Assembly: GCA_026004735.1 (NCBI GenBank)
Contig: BPJS01000001.1
Location: 3,545,641-3,609,640, forward strand
Direction of reading: 5' to 3'
Source of the DNA: Isosphaeraceae bacterium
GTDB taxonomy: Bacteria; Planctomycetota; Planctomycetia; Isosphaerales; Isosphaeraceae
DNA: 64,000 bases
The notes under the pieces were generated by a model. It had not been told where the DNA came from and made no database searches. It saw nothing but the letters and a program-made list of their open reading frames with translations. Both the position numbers and the translations under genes were made by a program. This document shows, piece by piece, positions 49,656-57,519 of the stretch. Position 1 is the first letter of the stretch, and the number at the start of each line of letters is the position of its first letter.

Positions 49656-50849
49656 ATGAGCCGCATGATCGAATCGACCGCCGGTTCTAACACGATCGCC
49701 AATCAAGACGCCGCCCCACGCGGTTCGGGTACGGCGCGTGTGACGCATGCGCTGGCTCTGGCGGCGGCGGTCTTCACCTGGCCGCTGCTGCTAGTGGGTG
49801 GGACCGTGACGGTCCATCGCGTCGGCATGGCGGTCCCGGACTGGCCGACGACCTTTGGCGTCAACATGTTTTACTACAACATGTTTGAGGCGCCTTGGGG
49901 CGTCTTTGCCGAACACAGCCACCGGCTCTATGGTTCGGCGGTCGGGTTGGCGTGTTTGGGGCTTGTCGGGGTTTTCAGTCTGGCGCGGCTGGGCGTTCGG
50001 GGATTGATCCCGCTCGGCGTTGCACTGCTGGCGGCGGGCGTGGCCATGGTCAATCCCCGGGGCGACGTGGGCGTGCTGGGCTGGTCGATGCCGCGGGGGC
50101 TGGCGGGCCTGGCGGTCTTGGGGCTGGTCGGCGTGGTGATGAGCGGCTGGAGTGCGGTCGTCCGCCGCGATCGAATTCTTGCTCTGGCCTGGCTGGCGTT
50201 GGCGGCGGTCGTGGGACAGGGCGTCCTGGGCGGTTTCCGGGTGCGACTCAACTCGACGGCTCTAGCGTTTGTACACGGCTGGACCGGTCAGTTCTTTTTT
50301 GCGTTGCTGGTCGTCTTGTGGGAGGTGACGTCGCGGCGGTGGTCCGAAGCAGGCCGAAGCCCGGCGATTGACGCCCCCCTGCTCCGCAAGGCGAGCGTGC
50401 TGCTCGGGCTGGTTGCCGCTCAGGTGATCGTAGGCGGCTGGGTGCGTCATTATGGTTCGGTGGTCGGGCTTGGGGTGCACGGGCTGATCGCGTTGGGGGT
50501 CCTGGCGCATGTGGTGTTGGTGGCTCGTTCGATCGGACCCGGCAACGTCGCGCTTCTGAGACCGTTGGGAGTGGTCAGCGCGGCCAATTGGGTGCTCGTC
50601 TGGTCGCTGGCTCAATGGGGCCTCGGCCTGGCCGCCACGATGGTGCTCTGGCCCTTCGATGGCGTGCCCCGGGAGGTGAGCGCCGGGCCAGCGCTGGTAC
50701 GGGTTGGGCATCATGGAGTGGGGGCCTTGCTGCTGGCGTCGGCGACGGTTTTGGCGGTACGCTGCTGGCGTCATCGAGCAAGCGAGTTTGGCCAGCGTGT
50801 CGAGCGATCGGCCGCGGCGGGTTTGAACGGGCTGGAGGTGGCGTCGTGA
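49656..50849 (+). CDS. ctaA: Haem A synthase (COX15/CtaA family)
   Basis: Oxidises haem O to haem A. The 397-residue membrane protein carries about eight helices in two halves. The first half has VGGTVTVHRVGMAVPDWPTTFG, AEHSHRLYGSAVG and a long gap; the second has VHGWTGQFFFALLV and GGWVRHYGSVVGLGVHGLIAL. The conserved His residues HRVG, EHSHR, HGWTGQ and HG give haem ligands. The N-terminus is about 55 residues and polar. The ATG at 49656 gives the best start. The 248 bases after coxA hold no other gene. Its stop overlaps the ctaB start (GTGA). Confidence 0.9.
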   Translation: MSRMIESTAGSNTIANQDAAPRGSGTARVTHALALAAAVFTWPLLLVGGTVTVHRVGMAVPDWPTTFGVNMFYYNMFEAPWGVFAEHSHRLYGSAVGLACLGLVGVFSLARLGVRGLIPLGVALLAAGVAMVNPRGDVGVLGWSMPRGLAGLAVLGLVGVVMSGWSAVVRRDRILALAWLALAAVVGQGVLGGFRVRLNSTALAFVHGWTGQFFFALLVVLWEVTSRRWSEAGRSPAIDAPLLRKASVLLGLVAAQVIVGGWVRHYGSVVGLGVHGLIALGVLAHVVLVARSIGPGNVALLRPLGVVSAANWVLVWSLAQWGLGLAATMVLWPFDGVPREVSAGPALVRVGHHGVGALLLASATVLAVRCWRHRASEFGQRVERSAAAGLNGLEVAS

Positions 50850-51784
50850 GTCTCGAGATTCTGGCGGCGCCGGCACCGCGGGCCATCGTCGACGACCCGG
50901 GCTTGGGGCCTGACGCCCGGTCGCTGCGGGCCCAGGCCAGTGATTACCTGGCCTTGACCAAGCCCCGGATTGTGCTCCTAGTGGTCCTGACGACCGCGGC
51001 TGGCTTCTGGCTCGGGGCGCGGGCTTCGGGGCGACCCGAGGACTGGCTCTGGACCCTGCTGGGCACGGCTCTGGTCGCGGCTGGCGCCAGCGCCTGGAAC
51101 CACGCCCTGGAATGGCGGCGGGACGCCCGGATGCGGCGGACAGCGCGTCGGCCGGTTCCGCAGGGGCGGATCGGCGCGGTTCAGGCGCTGGTCTTTGGGT
51201 CGGTGCTCGCGCTTGTGGGCGTCATCCTGTTGGCGGCAGTCCGCCCTCTGGCGGCTGGCGTGGCTGGCCTGACGTTTCTGCTCTACGTCGCGGTCTATAC
51301 GCCGCTCAAACCGGTGACGACGCTGAATACGGCCATTGGCGCGGTGCCGGGAGCCTTGCCCCCGGTGATCGGCTGGTCGGCTGCCACGGGCAGCCTGGGG
51401 ATGGAAGCTTGGTCGCTGTTTCTGATCGTCTTCCTCTGGCAGTTTCCCCACTTTTTGTCGATCGCCTGGGTCCACCGGCAGGATTACGCCCGCGGCGGAC
51501 ACCGGATGCTGCCGCTGATCGATCCGGAAGGCCGGCGCACCGGGCAGCAGTCGGCCGTCTATGCCTTGATCCTGGTTCCGGGGGCGTTGCTGCCGGCGGT
51601 CGTGGGGCTGGCTGGGCCTGTCTATTTCGCCGGAGCTTTGGTGCTGAGTCTGTACTATCTGGCGATGGCCTGGCGGTTTTGGTGGGATGTCAGGGATCAA
51701 ACCGCCCGAGCGCTGATGCGCGCTTCGTTCATCTATCTGCCGGCCGTATTTCTACTTCTGGTCCTCAATCCGCTGCCAGCCTGA
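50846..51784 (+). CDS. ctaB: Protohaem IX farnesyltransferase (haem O synthase)
   Basis: Adds the farnesyl group to haem B to make haem O, before CtaA. The 312-residue UbiA-type membrane prenyltransferase has YLALTKPRIVLLVVLTTAAGF, the first acidic motif NHALEWRRDARMRRTARRPVPQG, and the second acidic region about HRQDYARGGHRMLPLIDPEG. The start GTG at 50846 overlaps the ctaA stop and has GGAGG seven bases upstream. It is co-translated with ctaA. Confidence 0.92.
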   Translation: MSLEILAAPAPRAIVDDPGLGPDARSLRAQASDYLALTKPRIVLLVVLTTAAGFWLGARASGRPEDWLWTLLGTALVAAGASAWNHALEWRRDARMRRTARRPVPQGRIGAVQALVFGSVLALVGVILLAAVRPLAAGVAGLTFLLYVAVYTPLKPVTTLNTAIGAVPGALPPVIGWSAATGSLGMEAWSLFLIVFLWQFPHFLSIAWVHRQDYARGGHRMLPLIDPEGRRTGQQSAVYALILVPGALLPAVVGLAGPVYFAGALVLSLYYLAMAWRFWWDVRDQTARALMRASFIYLPAVFLLLVLNPLPA

Positions 51785-51804
51785 GGGAGGGCACCGCGAC
51801 GACT

Positions 51805-52764
51805 ATGGCCCACGAGACCGCCACGGCACTCGCACCCGATGCCCCGGCTTCGCCACGTTCGGCCAAGCCGCTCCAGGGGCATTCGCCGGTCACGCCCGGC
51901 AAGGTGGCGATGTGGTTTTTTCTGGCCACGGAGGTGATGTTTTTCACCGGACTGATCGGGACCTACATCGTTCTTCGCGCCGGAAGTCCTCCGACGGCCT
52001 ACAGCAACCTGTTTCCCCCGGCGTCAGCCAAGGCTGAGCGACCGGGCCTGGTCGGGCTACGGATCGAGCAGCCAGGCGATGTGGAGGCAGTGGCCCGGCT
52101 GATTCGTCCTCTTTATGAGGCTCATGGGGCGTACTACGAGGGGCACGACCTGGAGCATCTGATCGAGCAGGGGCACGCCATCACCCCGGGGCTGGAGCCC
52201 GAGAAGACCGAAGCCCTGGCCGCCCAGTTGCGTTCCCTGGGAGCGACGGTTGAGGAGGAGTCGCTCCACACGTACGCCTGGCCGCTGCCTTACGACACCC
52301 ATACCAACCCGCTGTCGATCGACCTGACGGCCGTCAACACCTTCATTCTGATTTGCTCCTCGGTCACGATGGTGCTCGCTCTAGCCGCCATTCAACGGGG
52401 GGATGCGAGCCGAATGCGGCTCTGGCTGTTGGCGACGATTGTCATTGGCAGCGTCTTCCTGGGCGTTCAGGTCTATGAGTATCGGGAGCTGATGTTCGGG
52501 CACGTTTACCCGCCCGGAATCAGCGCCGACGGTCATTTCCGGCCCAGTTCAAGCCTGTTTGCCTCGTGCTTCTTCACGATGACCGGCTTCCACGGAGCGC
52601 ACGTGGCCGGCGGGATCATCAGCCTGTTGATCCTGTTTCTCACCGCTCTGAAACCGGGCCGCTACACCCAGGCTCACCATAGCCCGATCGAGCTAGTCGG
52701 CCTGTACTGGCACTTTGTGGATCTGGTCTGGATCATCCTGTTTACCGTGGTGTATCTGATCTGA
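51805..52764 (+). CDS. coxC: Cytochrome c oxidase subunit III with a large inserted domain
   Basis: The 319 residues: a membrane helix at 34-58 (AMWFFLATEVMFFTGLIGTY) and, from about 174, four more helices (NTFILICSSVTMVLALAAI, LLATIVIGSVFLGVQVYEY, SCFFTMTGFHGAHVAGG, VGLYWHFVDLVWIILF). These contain the subunit III motifs GFHGAHV and YWHFVDLVW. Residues about 72-157, absent from usual subunits III, form a soluble insert with two helix-strand units (DVEAVARLIRPLYEAHG and EKTEALAAQLRSLGATVEE). The position puts it on the outer side. Weakly, the second unit looks like an L7/L12-like fold. The insert's role is unknown. Confidence 0.9.
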   Translation: MAHETATALAPDAPASPRSAKPLQGHSPVTPGKVAMWFFLATEVMFFTGLIGTYIVLRAGSPPTAYSNLFPPASAKAERPGLVGLRIEQPGDVEAVARLIRPLYEAHGAYYEGHDLEHLIEQGHAITPGLEPEKTEALAAQLRSLGATVEEESLHTYAWPLPYDTHTNPLSIDLTAVNTFILICSSVTMVLALAAIQRGDASRMRLWLLATIVIGSVFLGVQVYEYRELMFGHVYPPGISADGHFRPSSSLFASCFFTMTGFHGAHVAGGIISLLILFLTALKPGRYTQAHHSPIELVGLYWHFVDLVWIILFTVVYLI

Positions 52765-52804
52765 TCGGAGCGGCGAGCCGATCGAGCGGAGGAGGGGCGA
52801 GACG

Positions 52805-53194
52805 ATGGCCGTGACGTATGCGACTCACGAAGAGCAGGAAGCGGCCGAGGCCCATGCGCCCTACATCAAGGTCTGGGTGGTGCTGTTGGTGTTGACGGTA
52901 CTGGAGTACTTTTACGCCAAGCTGATGGCGGGAAACATGACGGCGCTCGTGCTTGGCCTGTTGATCCTGGCTGGTATCAAGGCGGCACTGGTCGCCCTCT
53001 ACTTCATGCACGTCAAGTTTGAAGGGCGGTGGGTTTACGCGATCATGGTTCCGGCAGGAATCTTGGCGGCGATTCTGGTGCTAGCCCTGATGCCCGATAT
53101 CGGCACGGCGCCGGAGAATCCGGACGTTGAAGAAACCGTCTGGTCGGCGCCAAACGCGCCGCTCGGGCGGGACGAACCGGGCGTCCGTGTCTAA
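52805..53194 (+). CDS. coxD: Cytochrome c oxidase subunit IV (prokaryotic type)
   Basis: A 129-residue protein with three membrane helices (VWVVLLVLTVLEYFYAKL, ALVLGLLILAGIKAALVALYFMHVKFEG, AIMVPAGILAAILVLALMP), matching the small prokaryotic COX4 subunit. The acidic/His N-terminal tail and short acidic C-terminal tail are probably cytoplasmic. GGAGGAGGGG precedes the ATG. It stabilises the oxidase in other bacteria but is not catalytic. Confidence 0.88.
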   Translation: MAVTYATHEEQEAAEAHAPYIKVWVVLLVLTVLEYFYAKLMAGNMTALVLGLLILAGIKAALVALYFMHVKFEGRWVYAIMVPAGILAAILVLALMPDIGTAPENPDVEETVWSAPNAPLGRDEPGVRV

Positions 53195-53263
53195 ACTAAG
53201 GGCATCTGGTACCAGCAGGGCCGCGTGGAGACGGCTCTGGTCAAGTGGACCTGAGAGCCTGCG

Positions 53264-54352
53264 ATGTTCCGCTTATCCCACTACCGGCCGGGATCGTTGG
53301 CCGTGCTGCTGACGGTCGGCATTTCGTGGCTGATTTGCGTGCTGACGGTCGGGGCCACGCCAGCCGGCACGCGACGGGCGGCTAACGATCTCTCAGCGGC
53401 GCCGTTGCCGTTGGGGTCGTTTGAATGGACCGAGCGTTCCGGAGCTACGATTTCCCAAGATCAGCTCGGGGATCAGGTCTGGATCGCCTCGTTCATCTTC
53501 ACGCGGTGCCGGGCCTCCTGCCCACGCATCACCGCGGTGAACAAGGGCCTGCAAGCCAAGCTTCAGGGAAGCGGCGTGCGGCTGGTGAGCATCACGGTGG
53601 ACCCGGACCACGATACACCGGACGTCTTGGCACGTTATGCCGAAGGGTTTGGGGCCGACCCGGAGCGTTGGCTGTTCCTGACCGGCCCGAAGGCCGCCTT
53701 GCACCGCTGGATCGTCGATCATTTTAAGCTACCCGCCCGAGATTCCTCGCCCGATGAAGTGGCAGCCGGCGCTGAGGAGGTGGCCCATAGCTCCAAGTTG
53801 GCGCTCGTCGATCGGGGCAATCGAGTCGTCGGGTTCTACAACGCGGATGACCCGGCAGAAGTCGAGGCGCTTGCGACCCGGGCCCGGCGGCTGGATTCGA
53901 GCCTGGCGGCGTGGCTCCCGGGCTGGAATGCTACGCTCAATGCCTTGTGCGCGGTGGTGTTGCTAGCCGGCTGGATCCAGATCCGGTCCGGGCGTGTCCG
54001 GGCCCACGCGACCTGCATGATCACGGCGCTGGTGCTCGCGGCCCTCTTTCTCGTCAGCTACCTCTACTACCACTTCGGCGTGGTTCACGGAAGCGTCGCC
54101 TTTCAGGGCCAGGGACGCGGACTGCGCGTGACGTATTTCACGATCTTGCTGTCTCACACCATTCTGGCGGCCGTGATGGTCCCGCTGGTGGTCCGGGCTG
54201 TCTGGTTTGCCTGGCGGCGGCGGTTTGAGGCCCACGCTCAGATGGCCCGACTCGTCTTTCCGATTTGGCTGTATGTGTCGGTCACCGGCGTGATAGTCTA
54301 TTGGATGCTGTACCGCATGCCCGTATCGGGTCCGCTGGGAATGGGAGTTTGA
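53264..54352 (+). CDS. Sco1/SenC copper chaperone fused to a DUF420 (CtaM-like) domain
   Basis: The 362-residue protein has an N-terminal anchor (14-31), a thioredoxin-fold Sco domain (45-200) and a C-terminal DUF420 domain with four helices (about 215-352). Sco metal ligands: Cys82 and Cys86 in CRASC and His175 in VAHSSK. The DUF420 part shows WNATLNA, YLYYHFGVVHGS, YFTILLSHTILA and FPIWLYVSVTGVIVYWMLY. Sco delivers copper to the CuA site; CtaM-type DUF420 proteins aid haem-copper oxidase maturation. Fusing both in one chain suggests joint assembly of metal centres. It is third from the end of the operon. Confidence 0.88.
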   Translation: MFRLSHYRPGSLAVLLTVGISWLICVLTVGATPAGTRRAANDLSAAPLPLGSFEWTERSGATISQDQLGDQVWIASFIFTRCRASCPRITAVNKGLQAKLQGSGVRLVSITVDPDHDTPDVLARYAEGFGADPERWLFLTGPKAALHRWIVDHFKLPARDSSPDEVAAGAEEVAHSSKLALVDRGNRVVGFYNADDPAEVEALATRARRLDSSLAAWLPGWNATLNALCAVVLLAGWIQIRSGRVRAHATCMITALVLAALFLVSYLYYHFGVVHGSVAFQGQGRGLRVTYFTILLSHTILAAVMVPLVVRAVWFAWRRRFEAHAQMARLVFPIWLYVSVTGVIVYWMLYRMPVSGPLGMGV

Positions 54353-54380
54353 GCAACCGCCCAGAACGGGGAGGCCGGCG

Positions 54381-54473
54381 ATGCTTGGTTTCGAGCACGC
54401 CCTGTTCCTGATTCCGTTCTTCTTCATCCCGGTCGTGATCTGGGTCTGGCGGAAGCGGAGGACGATCCTATGA
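54381..54473 (+). CDS. 30-residue single-helix membrane microprotein
   Basis: Starts MLGFEHALFLIPFFFIPVVI and ends with the basic tail WRKRRTIL. One hydrophobic helix spans about residues 8-23, with positive charges inside. The evidence for translation is strong: GGGGAGG seven bases before the ATG, and its stop shares the ATGA overlap with the next gene's start. No database check was made. It may be an oxidase-associated stabilising peptide like CcoQ/CydX/CtaX types, or an assembly helper. Confidence 0.65.
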   Translation: MLGFEHALFLIPFFFIPVVIWVWRKRRTIL

Positions 54474-54715
54474 TCCGACGTCTGGCCGCGGCTGCGTTGC
54501 TTGGGCTGGCCTTGCTCGGCCCGGCCGGGCCATTGTCCGCCTGTCCGGCCTGTAAGGAAGCGATGGCCGCTCAGCGACCCGACGAGGCAACCCGTCTCAG
54601 GACAGGATACTTTTACAGCATCATCCTGATGGTCTCGATGCCGCTGGTGCTGGCCGGCGTCGGAATTGCGGCCGTGGCACGGGCCGTCAAGCGGGGCACG
54701 ATGCCGGAGCTGTGA
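54470..54715 (+). CDS. 81-residue membrane protein with a CPAC motif, end of cox operon
   Basis: Two hydrophobic segments: residues 5-22, resembling a signal peptide or helix, and 50-69 (IILMVSMPLVLAGVGIAAVA). Between them, Cys25-Pro-Ala-Cys28 lies just after the probable signal cleavage, and so faces outward. CPxC is a redox or metal-binding pattern. GGAGG lies about eight bases before the ATG at 54470. It overlaps the microprotein by four bases. Its operon place suggests a role in oxidase assembly, such as thiol-disulphide or copper exchange with the Sco protein. Confidence 0.65.
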   Translation: MIRRLAAAALLGLALLGPAGPLSACPACKEAMAAQRPDEATRLRTGYFYSIILMVSMPLVLAGVGIAAVARAVKRGTMPEL

Positions 54716-54770
54716 GCCGGCCGCATCGGCCCAGGTGGGCTGGAGACGTCCAGCGTCCTACCAGCGTGCA

Positions 54771-54793
54771 CGGGCATTCCGCTGGCGTGCCCG
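54771..54793. terminator. Hairpin between the convergent cox operon and pyrF
   Basis: CGGGCA (54771-54776) pairs with TGCCCG (54788-54793) across an 11-base loop. It lies in the 101-base gap after the CPAC gene and after pyrF. No T-run is present. A shared weak terminator is possible. Confidence 0.35.
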
Positions 54794-54816
54794 AGCGCGA
54801 TTGGGCCTGATCCGGT

Positions 54817-55767
54817 TCAAGGCCGGGTCGCCCGGAGACGCCCGGCGGGCGTGTCGGCGGCAAGCTCATCAGCCATTTCGGCCACGGCGTCTTCGACCGC
54901 GCGTTGCCAGTTTGGGCCATGGCGCGCGCTTAGGTCAGGCCGGAGGTGGGCGAATGCCAGCCCGCGGGAGCTGCTGACCAGGGCTCCGAGGCCGGCATCG
55001 TCAAAGGCCGCAGCGACGTCGCGGGCCGAACCGCCTTGTGCCCCATAGCCGGGGACCAAAAACAGGATTCCCGGAAGGACCTCACGCAATTCGGCGAGCT
55101 GTTGGGGGTAAGTGGCTCCCACGACGGCGCCGAGCAGGCTATAGCCCGAGTCGTCGCGGTCCGGCGCCGCCCATTGGGCCAGACGATCGGCGACGTGGCG
55201 GTAAAGCGGCAGGCCCGCAGCGACCAGATCCTGCAACTGGCCGGCCGAGGGGTTGCTGGTGCGGACGAGCGCGAAAACGCCGTTGCCCGTTGCGCGTGCC
55301 GCATTCAGGAATGGCTGAACACCGTCGAAACCAAGGTAGGCGTTGATGGTCAGCGCGTCGGCGGGCCAAGGGGCGGTCTGGGCAGAGTGCGGATCGTCGG
55401 CCCGTGCGCTGAGATACCCCTCGGCATAGGCCTCCGCCGTGGACCCGATGTCGTTACGCTTGCCGTCGAGAATGACGATCAGCCCCGCAGCGCGGGCATA
55501 GGCCAGTCCATCGCGTAGCGCGGCCATCCCCTCCAACCCCAACGCCTCGTAAAACGCGGCTTGAAACTTGACCGCCACGACTCGGCCGGCGACCACGTCG
55601 ATCAGCTCGCGTGCAAACCGGCGAAACACCGCCGCTTGACCGCCACGGTCCTTCGACTCCGACGCGCGAAGAGCCGTCGGGATCATCTCAATGCGCGGAT
55701 CAATCCCAACCACGATGGGGTTGCCAACCGCCCGGCAACCGGCGAGCACGCGAGAAGCAAACGTCAC
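54817..55767 (-). CDS. pyrF: Orotidine 5'-phosphate decarboxylase (type 2)
   Basis: Last step of UMP synthesis. The 316-residue protein belongs to the longer PyrF subfamily: VVGIDPRIEMIP at the N-terminus, VKFQAAFYEALG, the catalytic LILDGKRNDIGSTAEAYA-like segment with Lys and Asp, ADALTINAYLGFDGVQPF, and VPGYGAQGGSARDV for phosphate binding. The GTG at 55767 has AGGAA eight bases upstream. A longer frame has no similarity. It is convergent with the cox operon and divergent from the tRNA-Pro gene. Confidence 0.92.
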   Translation of the reverse strand: MTFASRVLAGCRAVGNPIVVGIDPRIEMIPTALRASESKDRGGQAAVFRRFARELIDVVAGRVVAVKFQAAFYEALGLEGMAALRDGLAYARAAGLIVILDGKRNDIGSTAEAYAEGYLSARADDPHSAQTAPWPADALTINAYLGFDGVQPFLNAARATGNGVFALVRTSNPSAGQLQDLVAAGLPLYRHVADRLAQWAAPDRDDSGYSLLGAVVGATYPQQLAELREVLPGILFLVPGYGAQGGSARDVAAAFDDAGLGALVSSSRGLAFAHLRPDLSARHGPNWQRAVEDAVAEMADELAADTPAGRLRATRP

Positions 55768-55859
55768 GGGGCGAAGTTCCTGGTCGGTCGGAGGATTCGT
55801 TGACAGAACTGGGCCAAACCCTAGAATACACGAACCGATCGGCACGTCCGATTGGTGGA

Positions 55860-55934
55860 CGGGCCGTAGCGCAGCCTGGCTAGCGCGCTTGCTTGGGGTG
55901 CAAGAGGTCAGGGGTTCAAATCCCCTCGGCCCGA
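55860..55934 (+). tRNA. tRNA-Pro (anticodon GGG)
   Basis: A 75-base cloverleaf. The seven-base acceptor stem (55860-55866 with 55927-55933) pairs perfectly, with discriminator A. The D arm is GCGC...GCGC, the anticodon stem CTTGC/GCAAG encloses TTGGGGT with anticodon GGG, and the T arm is AGGGG TTCAAAT CCCCT. CCA is not encoded. Confidence 0.95.
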
Positions 55935-56064
55935 TGGATCAGCGGTCAGCCCCACAAGGATTCCGAGCAACCCCGCCGGAGGATCCGCTCCGTCGGCGGG
56001 GTCGTTCGTTGATCCCAAACGGCCTCACACACTCACAGCCCAGCGCGTCGATTCGGGAGCGGTC

Positions 56065-56784
56065 ATGATGAGGTCCCTGCGTCTGAGCCTCTTCGGAGCA
56101 GCCTGGTGGAGCCTGGTGGGTCTGGCGGCCGGCCAGGAGCTTCCCCGGGCCTGGATCGACGGCGACGGCCCCGGCTGGAAGGCGCTGGGAGCCGAAGACT
56201 TTGTCATGGTCAACGGCGCCGACGATACCTGGACCTGGAACGAATCGGGCGTGCGTTGCTCCGGCCAGCCCGTGGGAGTGACCCGGTCGGTCAAGCCCTA
56301 CCGCAACTTCGAGCTGGTGGCCGAGTGGCGGCATCTGAAGCCGGCGGGCAACTCGGGCATCTTCATCTGGGCACCCGAAGAAGCTCTGGCCGATCTGAAA
56401 CCCGGCCAACTGCCCCGCGGTGGGATCGAGTGCCAGGTTCTCGATCACGGTTACACCGAGCAGTACCGCAGCGAAACCGGCAAGCCGGCCGACTGGTTCA
56501 CCACCCACGGGGATGTCTTCCCCGTCGGGACCTCACGGATGAAGCCGTTTCCGCCGACCTCACCCGATGGCTCCCGGAGCTTCCCACGGAAACGATTGAG
56601 CAAGGGAGTCAACGAATGGAATCATTATTATATCCGAGCGATTAACGGCGAGGTCCGGCTCTGGGTCAACGGCGAAGAGGTCTCGGGCGGGAACGGCTGT
56701 GAACCGGCTTTCGGCTACCTGTGCCTGGAGTCAGAAGGGTCGCCGGTTGAGTTTCGCCATCTGCGGATTCGGGAACTGCCCTGA
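56065..56784 (+). CDS. Secreted DUF1080 (3-keto-disaccharide hydrolase-like) protein
   Basis: The 239-residue protein has a signal peptide (about 1-24, cleaved near AGQ) and a single jelly-roll domain of the laminarinase-like DUF1080 family. Markers are FELVAEWRHLKPAGNSGIFIW, GIECQVLDHG, NEWNHYYIRAINGEVRLWVNGEEVSGG and GYLCLESEGSPVEFRHLRIREL. Planctomycetes have many such proteins, thought to act on polysaccharide-derived sugars. The start is one of two consecutive ATGs (56065, 56068). It stands alone. Confidence 0.88.
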   Translation: MMRSLRLSLFGAAWWSLVGLAAGQELPRAWIDGDGPGWKALGAEDFVMVNGADDTWTWNESGVRCSGQPVGVTRSVKPYRNFELVAEWRHLKPAGNSGIFIWAPEEALADLKPGQLPRGGIECQVLDHGYTEQYRSETGKPADWFTTHGDVFPVGTSRMKPFPPTSPDGSRSFPRKRLSKGVNEWNHYYIRAINGEVRLWVNGEEVSGGNGCEPAFGYLCLESEGSPVEFRHLRIRELP

Positions 56785-57411
56785 GCCGACCCCTCCGCCG
56801 ACCTCGACCCGCTCCGCAATGTCTGCTCTGCCGTGTTCCTCGGTCCGAGCGATGCCGTCGTGGATGGCTTGGCCGGGAGTTGGCCTCATCGAGAGGTCGC
56901 AATAACGGCCCTCGCGACAGGCAAAGCGAGCGCAGCGACCGTCATCCCCAAACCACCAGACTTTGGACCGTGCCAACCCGATCGTCAGGCTGATGTTCAG
57001 GCCGGCCGACGGCAGGGTGGGTCGGTCGGGGCTGTCACGCGCCGAGGCACGTCGGCGTTCCCAGTCCAGAAACCCGTCGATCGAGTCGAACCACAGGCGC
57101 TTTGTCCGCTTCGTGCAGCCTCAACGCTGGATTGAAACGCTGCTCCGAACGAAGCGACCGATCAGTGGTGTGCCGGTCGTCCGCATGGGGGGCGATCACG
57201 GTCGAATCGCTGAAGCCAGAGTTGTTCTGCCAAGCTCGCTCAACCAAAGGCCGATCGAAGATCATCCTCGGCTTAATCTGCGCCATGTCCGCAATTCCGC
57301 CACAAATCAACCCGCCGGTGCGGACTCTTGACCCGAAATGACGTCCCCCGCCTCCGCTGGGAGACTCGGCGCCTCCGCCAAACGTCGATCGGCCCGACCG
57401 AGCCGAAGGAC

Positions 57412-57427
57412 TTTAATAAGTATTAAA
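57412..57427. promoter_or_regulatory. Perfect 7-2-7 AT-rich inverted repeat, possible operator
   Basis: TTTAATA-AG-TATTAAA, all A/T in the arms, in otherwise GC-rich DNA. It lies eight bases upstream of the candidate -35 box of the DUF1501 gene, a position fit for a regulator or an UP-type element. Confidence 0.5.
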
Positions 57428-57435
57428 CAATCGTC

Positions 57436-57464
57436 TTGCAGCTCCGATGCGGGTGGGATAGATT
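57436..57464 (+). promoter_or_regulatory. Candidate promoter of the DUF1501 gene
   Basis: TTGCAG (57436-57441) and TAGATT (57459-57464), 17 bases apart; three and four consensus matches. The start codon at 57520 is 55 bases further. The match is weak but its place next to the AT palindrome adds weight. Confidence 0.35.
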
Positions 57465-57519
57465 TTCCGTGGTTTAAAGGGTGTGTGACGATCACCGGGC
57501 TTTCTCCGGGGGCGGAGTC

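Larger units (their letters stand above)
56785..57519. other. Long gap before the DUF1501 gene
   Basis: Over 735 bases no frame gives a recognisable protein; the longest frames have irregular composition. At its right end are an AT-rich palindrome (57412-57427) and a promoter-like pair (57436-57464). No tRNA, repeat or mobile remnant was found in the rest. Confidence 0.4.

Noticed and set aside
56833-57331. Small overlapping frames in the gap before DUF1501
   Set aside because: None has a ribosome site, domain or consistent codon use.
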